This document shows, piece by piece, positions 5,164 to 7,144 of a stretch of 7,144 bases of DNA. The translations under genes and the position numbers were made by a program. Position 1 is the stretch's first letter. Each line of letters begins with the position of its first letter. Source of the stretch: JACCYI01 sp036389195 (lineage in GTDB: Bacteria > Actinomycetota > Thermoleophilia > Solirubrobacterales > Solirubrobacteraceae). The DNA lies in the NCBI GenBank assembly GCA_036389195.1, contig DASVQH010000344.1, positions 1 through 7,144 on the forward strand, in the 5' to 3' direction. Below the pieces are notes generated by a model. It was not told the origin of the DNA. It did not search any database and saw only the letters and a list, made by a program, of their open reading frames with translations.

Positions 5164-6233
5164 GTCCGGCATTCTGCCGCGACGCCCGCCTCGGCGTCGC
5201 CGAACAGAGCCAGCTGCGCCGGCTTCGCGCCGTCGAGGTTCGTCACGGTGAGGCCGATCAACGTGATGCCGCGGCGCTCGATCAGCGGCAGCGCCGCCGC
5301 GAGCAGCTCGCCCGCCGCCGCGGCGATCGCCTCGGCGTCCCCCGTCGGCGCCTTCAGCGTCGCCGAGCGGGTGGCCCGTGCGTAGTCGGCGAAGCGCAGG
5401 CGCAGGACGACGGTGCGCCCGGCGCGCCCGGAGCGCCCCATGCGCTTCGCCAGGCGCTCGGCGAGACCCTGGACCGCTTCGCGCAGCTCGGCGGGCGAGC
5501 GCCCCGAGCGGCCGAGCGCGCGCTGCGCCCCGAACGAGCGCCGCCCGCGGCGCCGGCGCACGGGCCGGTGCTCGCGGTTCTGCGCGATCGCGTGGACGTA
5601 GCGGCCTGCCGCGCCGCCGAGGATCGCCACCAGGTCCTCCTCGCTGCGCGCCGCGGCGTCGCGCACCGTCCGGATCCCGCGTGCGTGCAGCCGGCCCGCC
5701 GTCGCCGGCCCGACGCCCCAGAGCCGCTCCACCGGCAGCGGGAGGAGGAAGTCGAGCTCGCGCTCGGGCGCGACGACGTAGAGGCCGTCGGGCTTGGCGG
5801 CCCGGCTGGCCAGCTTGGCGAGGACCTTGGTGCGCGCGACGCCCACCGACAGGGGCAGCCCGACCTCCTCGCGCACCTCGCACCGCAGGCGCTCGGCCAG
5901 CGCCGGGGCGGGCATCTCCGCCTCGCTCACGTCGAGGAACGCCTCCTCCATCGAGCCGGGCTGGATCACCTCGGTGTAGCGCTCGAAGATCGCGAACACC
6001 GCCTTGCCGGCCTCCACGAACGACGAGAAGGCCGGCTCGGCGACGACCAGGTCCGGGCACAGGCGCCGGGCCACGGCCGTCGCCATCCCGCCCCGGACCC
6101 CGAAGGCGCGCGCCTCGTAGCTCGCCGCCATCACCACCCACGAGCCGACGGCGACCGGCCGGCCGCGCAGCGCGGGGTCGTCGCGCTGGGCCACGGAGGC
6201 GTAGAACGCGTCGACGTCGGCGTGGAGGATCAT
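5160..6233 (-). CDS. dinB: DNA polymerase IV (Y-family translesion polymerase)
   Basis: The 357-aa length is normal for DinB, the polymerase that copies past damaged bases during the SOS response. The palm begins ILHADVDAFYASV, with metal ligand D6 and steric-gate Y11 that excludes ribonucleotides. ASYEARAFGVRGGM (37-50) is the fingers motif. The second catalytic motif reads GSMEEAFLDV (93-102), with E96-E97 where most family members have Asp-Glu. LSVGVARTKVLAKLAS and the helix-hairpin-helix LWGVGPATAGRL follow, then the little-finger domain. QLALF (340-344) near the C-terminus is a beta-clamp-binding motif. ATG 6233 is chosen because it begins exactly at the family's N-terminus and a LexA box lies immediately upstream. 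ATG 6251 is in frame and would add six residues encoded by the LexA box. It heads an operon, overlapping the membrane-protein gene by ATGA. Confidence 0.95.
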   Translation of the reverse strand: MILHADVDAFYASVAQRDDPALRGRPVAVGSWVVMAASYEARAFGVRGGMATAVARRLCPDLVVAEPAFSSFVEAGKAVFAIFERYTEVIQPGSMEEAFLDVSEAEMPAPALAERLRCEVREEVGLPLSVGVARTKVLAKLASRAAKPDGLYVVAPERELDFLLPLPVERLWGVGPATAGRLHARGIRTVRDAAARSEEDLVAILGGAAGRYVHAIAQNREHRPVRRRRGRRSFGAQRALGRSGRSPAELREAVQGLAERLAKRMGRSGRAGRTVVLRLRFADYARATRSATLKAPTGDAEAIAAAAGELLAAALPLIERRGITLIGLTVTNLDGAKPAQLALFGDAEAGVAAECRT

Positions 6234-6234
6234 A

Positions 6235-6248
6235 CGAACACACGTTCC
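6235..6248 (-). promoter_or_regulatory. LexA (SOS) box at the dinB start
   Basis: CGAACACACGTTCC fits the Gram-positive/actinobacterial LexA operator CGAAC-N4-GTTCG at every consensus base except the last. It lies one base upstream of the dinB ATG on the minus strand, where bound LexA would block transcription. DinB is a classical SOS gene in many bacteria, so the site and gene agree. The very short distance suggests a leaderless or nearly leaderless transcript. It also lies 140 bp upstream of the RTX-like gene on the other strand. Confidence 0.8.
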
Positions 6249-6387
6249 CATGCGCGCCCGGCGGAACGCAAGCGGGCTTGCAACCCGGCGCGCCGGGGTT
6301 GCCCGCGGCGCCAAGCCTCCGGCAATCCGGTGGCAACGACGGTCGCGCACGCTGCGCTCAACCCCAGACCGGAGAGGCCTCTCGATC
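6249..6387. promoter_or_regulatory. Intergenic region between dinB and the RTX-like gene, with GC-rich inverted repeat
   Basis: This gap should hold the promoters for dinB (minus) and the RTX-like gene (plus); no convincing -35/-10 pair is visible. It contains an imperfect inverted repeat at 6272-6306: GCGGG/CCCGC (6272-6276, 6302-6306), then CAACCC/GGGTTG (6281-6286, 6296-6301) around a GGCGCGCC-containing loop, with a 4-nt bulge in the left arm. Confidence 0.4.
6371..6383 (+). promoter_or_regulatory. Shine-Dalgarno inside a 12-bp palindrome
   Basis: GGAGAGG (6371-6377) is a strong ribosome-binding site 10 bases before the ATG at 6388 and supports that start. It overlaps the perfect palindrome GAGAGGCCTCTC (6372-6383), which could be a small operator. 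In RNA it could only pair between two molecules or with a very strained loop. Confidence 0.6.
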
Positions 6388-7144
6388 ATGCACGTCCGTT
6401 CCACGCGCCCACGCACCTACGTCCCCGCCGCCGCGGCCCTGACCGCCGCGCTGGCCCTCGCCGCGGCGCCGGGCAGCGCCCAGGCGGCCGCGAGCTGCAC
6501 CTTCGACGCCGCCGGCGCCAAGGTGGCCGTCGACGCCTCCGGCCTCGGCACGGCCGCGCGGCTCTCGCGCACGCCCGGCGGCGCCATCCAGCTCGACGGC
6601 GCGGCCTGCGGCGCCGCCACCGTCACCACCACCGACACCATCGTCGTGACGGGCGGCAGCGGGCTGCAGCAGATCGTGGTCGACCTGTCCGGCGGCGCGT
6701 TCGCGCCCGGCAAGACGGTCGAGACGGGGACGGGCGCGATCTCGGAGATCGAGCTCGCCGTCGACGGCGGCACCGGCCTGGAGTTCCCGCTGGGCGACGA
6801 GCTGCGCGTGGTCGGCGGCGCCGCCGCCGACACCTTCCGCTTCACCGGCAAGGACGTCCTGCTCAACGCCGACAGCGACGCCGACGTGACGACCACCGAC
6901 GTCGAGGCCCTCGCCGCCGAGGGCGGCGGCGGCGCCGATCACCTGCTCGGCGACGGCGCCGCGCCGGCGAGCCTGCCGCTGCGCCTCGACGGCGGCGCGG
7001 CCGACGACGTCCTGGCCGGCGGCGACGCCGACGACGTCCTCGAGGGCGGGGCGGGCGACGACGTCGAGACCGGCAACGCCGGGCGCGACACCTTCCGCGA
7101 GGGCACCGCCGCCAACGGCGCCGACTCGCTCGACGGCGGCGGCT
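6388..7144 (+). CDS. Secreted RTX-like calcium-binding protein, partial (C-terminus beyond the window)
   Basis: The first 252 codons are present with no stop. Residues 1-34 look like a Sec signal peptide: arginines at 4, 7 and 9, an Ala/Leu core (14-27) and a likely signal-peptidase site after AQA (31-33). C37 and C74 in the mature part could form a disulfide. Residues 37-190 are rich in Thr, Val and Gly and probably form a beta-rich domain. From about 190 the sequence becomes Asp/Gly-rich with hemolysin-type nonapeptide repeats: LDGGAADDVLAGG, DADDVLEGG, AGDDVETGNAGRDTF. These RTX turns bind calcium and fold outside the cell. There is no lipobox with leucine, so anchoring is not evident. The DNA here is extremely GC-rich and repetitive, as is usual for such genes. 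Role (adhesin, surface protein or enzyme carrier) cannot be told from this part. Confidence 0.85.
   Translation, partial: MHVRSTRPRTYVPAAAALTAALALAAAPGSAQAAASCTFDAAGAKVAVDASGLGTAARLSRTPGGAIQLDGAACGAATVTTTDTIVVTGGSGLQQIVVDLSGGAFAPGKTVETGTGAISEIELAVDGGTGLEFPLGDELRVVGGAAADTFRFTGKDVLLNADSDADVTTTDVEALAAEGGGGADHLLGDGAAPASLPLRLDGGAADDVLAGGDADDVLEGGAGDDVETGNAGRDTFREGTAANGADSLDGGG

Noticed and set aside
6229..6234. TATGAT on the minus strand as the -10 box of dinB
   Set aside because: It contains the dinB start codon, so transcription from it would begin inside the gene.

Overview
The window is very GC-rich and densely coding, with short gaps and frequent 4-base stop/start overlaps. A Gram-positive-type LexA box, an F420-type (Ddn-family) reductase and a secreted RTX-like protein with an Ala-rich signal peptide all fit a high-GC actinobacterium. 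My best guess is the Thermoleophilia/Solirubrobacterales side; this rests on general resemblance, not on a database search. No transposase, integrase, phage gene, tRNA or rRNA is visible.

Layout. (1) 1-224: a non-coding array of four inverted-repeat units. Each is AACGTGGAt, exactly 24 variable bases, then ATCCACGTT, and the units sit 61, 53 and 61 bp apart. It probably continues to the left of the window. (2) 225-426: a spacer with no gene. (3) 427-2273, minus strand: a thymidylate synthase gene followed by a dihydrofolate reductase fused to a histidine-triad (HIT) domain. (4) 2274-2340: a 67-bp divergent promoter region holding a 33-bp imperfect palindrome. (5) 2341-4243, plus strand: three overlapping genes encoding an RfaE/HldE-like nucleotidyltransferase, a two-domain protein with a C-terminal CMP/dCMP-deaminase domain, and a Ddn-family F420-dependent reductase. 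(6) A hairpin containing both stop codons separates this operon from the next, convergent one. (7) 4250-6233, minus strand: dinB, a small membrane protein and a YbaK-type deacylase, translationally coupled, with a LexA box directly at the dinB start. (8) 6388-7144, plus strand: the first 252 codons of a secreted RTX-like protein, cut by the window end.

How the genes may work together. The divergent thyA/DHFR-HIT and nucleotidyltransferase/deaminase operons look like a pyrimidine deoxynucleotide module. The deaminase could make dUMP from dCMP, ThyA would methylate it, DHFR would recycle the dihydrofolate, and the HIT domain might clean up nucleotide by-products. The nucleotidyltransferase, and the apparently degenerate nucleotidyltransferase-like domain fused to the deaminase, are the unexplained parts. 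The dinB operon looks SOS-controlled.

The most unusual items are the constant-spacing palindrome array, the DHFR-HIT fusion beside a ThyA that appears to lack two phosphate-binding arginines, and the nucleotidyltransferase-like/deaminase fusion.
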